From: Bacillus marasmi
GTDB lineage: Bacteria > Bacillota > Bacilli > Bacillales > Cytobacillaceae
Assembly (NCBI RefSeq): GCF_902168435.1
Contig: NZ_LR656169.1
Location: 124,001 to 188,000, forward strand
Length of the DNA stretch: 64,000 bases
Direction: 5' to 3'
A model generated the notes under the pieces. It did no database searches, was not told the DNA's origin, and saw only the letters and a list, made by a program, of their open reading frames with translations. The position numbers were made by a program, and so were the translations under genes. Shown here piece by piece: positions 63,917-64,000 of the stretch. Positions within the stretch are counted from its first letter, which is position 1, and the number at the start of each line of letters is the position of its first letter.

Positions 63917-64000
63917 TTTTAATTCCTTTTTACAAAAACTCTACCCTGAAATAACTGTGAATTACATTGATGTGCAAATTTTGGCATGTGGGTCTGTTAA

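Overview
The window is chromosomal DNA from a low-GC, endospore-forming member of the Bacillaceae. Two things support this: sporulation and germination genes (spoIVA, sleB, ypeB, cotJABC, spmAB, dacB, yphF, ypzI, the YIEGIA cluster), and a gene order that follows the Bacillus subtilis block from bshB1/mgsA to dacB almost gene for gene. Intergenic repeat families unlike those of B. subtilis point to a Neobacillus/Cytobacillus-type relative, but the sequence alone does not fix the genus. Almost everything is on the minus strand. The plus-strand exceptions are a YitT-family gene, ypzI, cotJABC, fer and serA.

Layout. 1-3.7 kb: bacillithiol deacetylase (partial), methylglyoxal synthase, DapB, a MazG-like protein, a YitT-family protein and YpjB. 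3.7-7.7 kb: YpjA, the menaquinol:cytochrome c reductase operon qcrABC, YpiF and YpiB. 7.8-16.6 kb: TPR protein YpiA, an unrecognised amidohydrolase-like protein, and the aromatic amino acid cluster aroC-aroB-aroH-hisC-tyrA-aroA, which lacks the trp genes found inside it in B. subtilis. 16.8-20.9 kb: ndk, heptaprenyl diphosphate synthase with menG, TRAP (mtrB) without folE, and HU. 20.9-22.1 kb: a gene-poor stretch with an eight-unit 52-bp tandem array and a decayed group II intron end. 22.1-29.4 kb: spoIVA, yphF, yphE, gpsA, der and the ypzH/yphB/yphA cluster, in which yphA is split by a homopolymer frameshift. 29.5-38.4 kb: ypzI, fni, the S1 protein YpfD, plsC, cmk, ypfB, ypeB, sleB, prsW and ypdA. 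38.5-48.7 kb: gudB, mecB, ypbG, an inserted block (membrane protein, CBS/ACT-like protein, cotJABC with a repeat array inside the operon), then ypbF, ypbE, ypbD, recQ and ypbB. 49-54 kb: fer, serA, a LysM/M23 peptidase, rsiX and sigX. 54-64 kb: resEDCBA, rluB, spmB, spmA and dacB.

How they fit together. Respiration and cytochrome c maturation are served by qcrABC, resABC, resDE, the hepS-menG-hepT menaquinone genes and ferredoxin. Spore formation and outgrowth are served by spoIVA, cotJABC, spmAB/dacB and sleB/ypeB. Membrane and envelope stress is represented by sigX/rsiX, with a clear SigX-type autoregulatory promoter, and by prsW. Thiol redox is represented by bshB1 and ypdA.

The least explained DNA is intergenic. 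It comprises (i) a roughly 125-bp structured repeat amplified between cotJB and cotJC, with compensatory stem changes between copies and a shorter relative upstream of sigX; (ii) the 52-bp hairpin array next to hbs; and (iii) a 180-bp inverted repeat built on GCGGACA motifs next to aroA.
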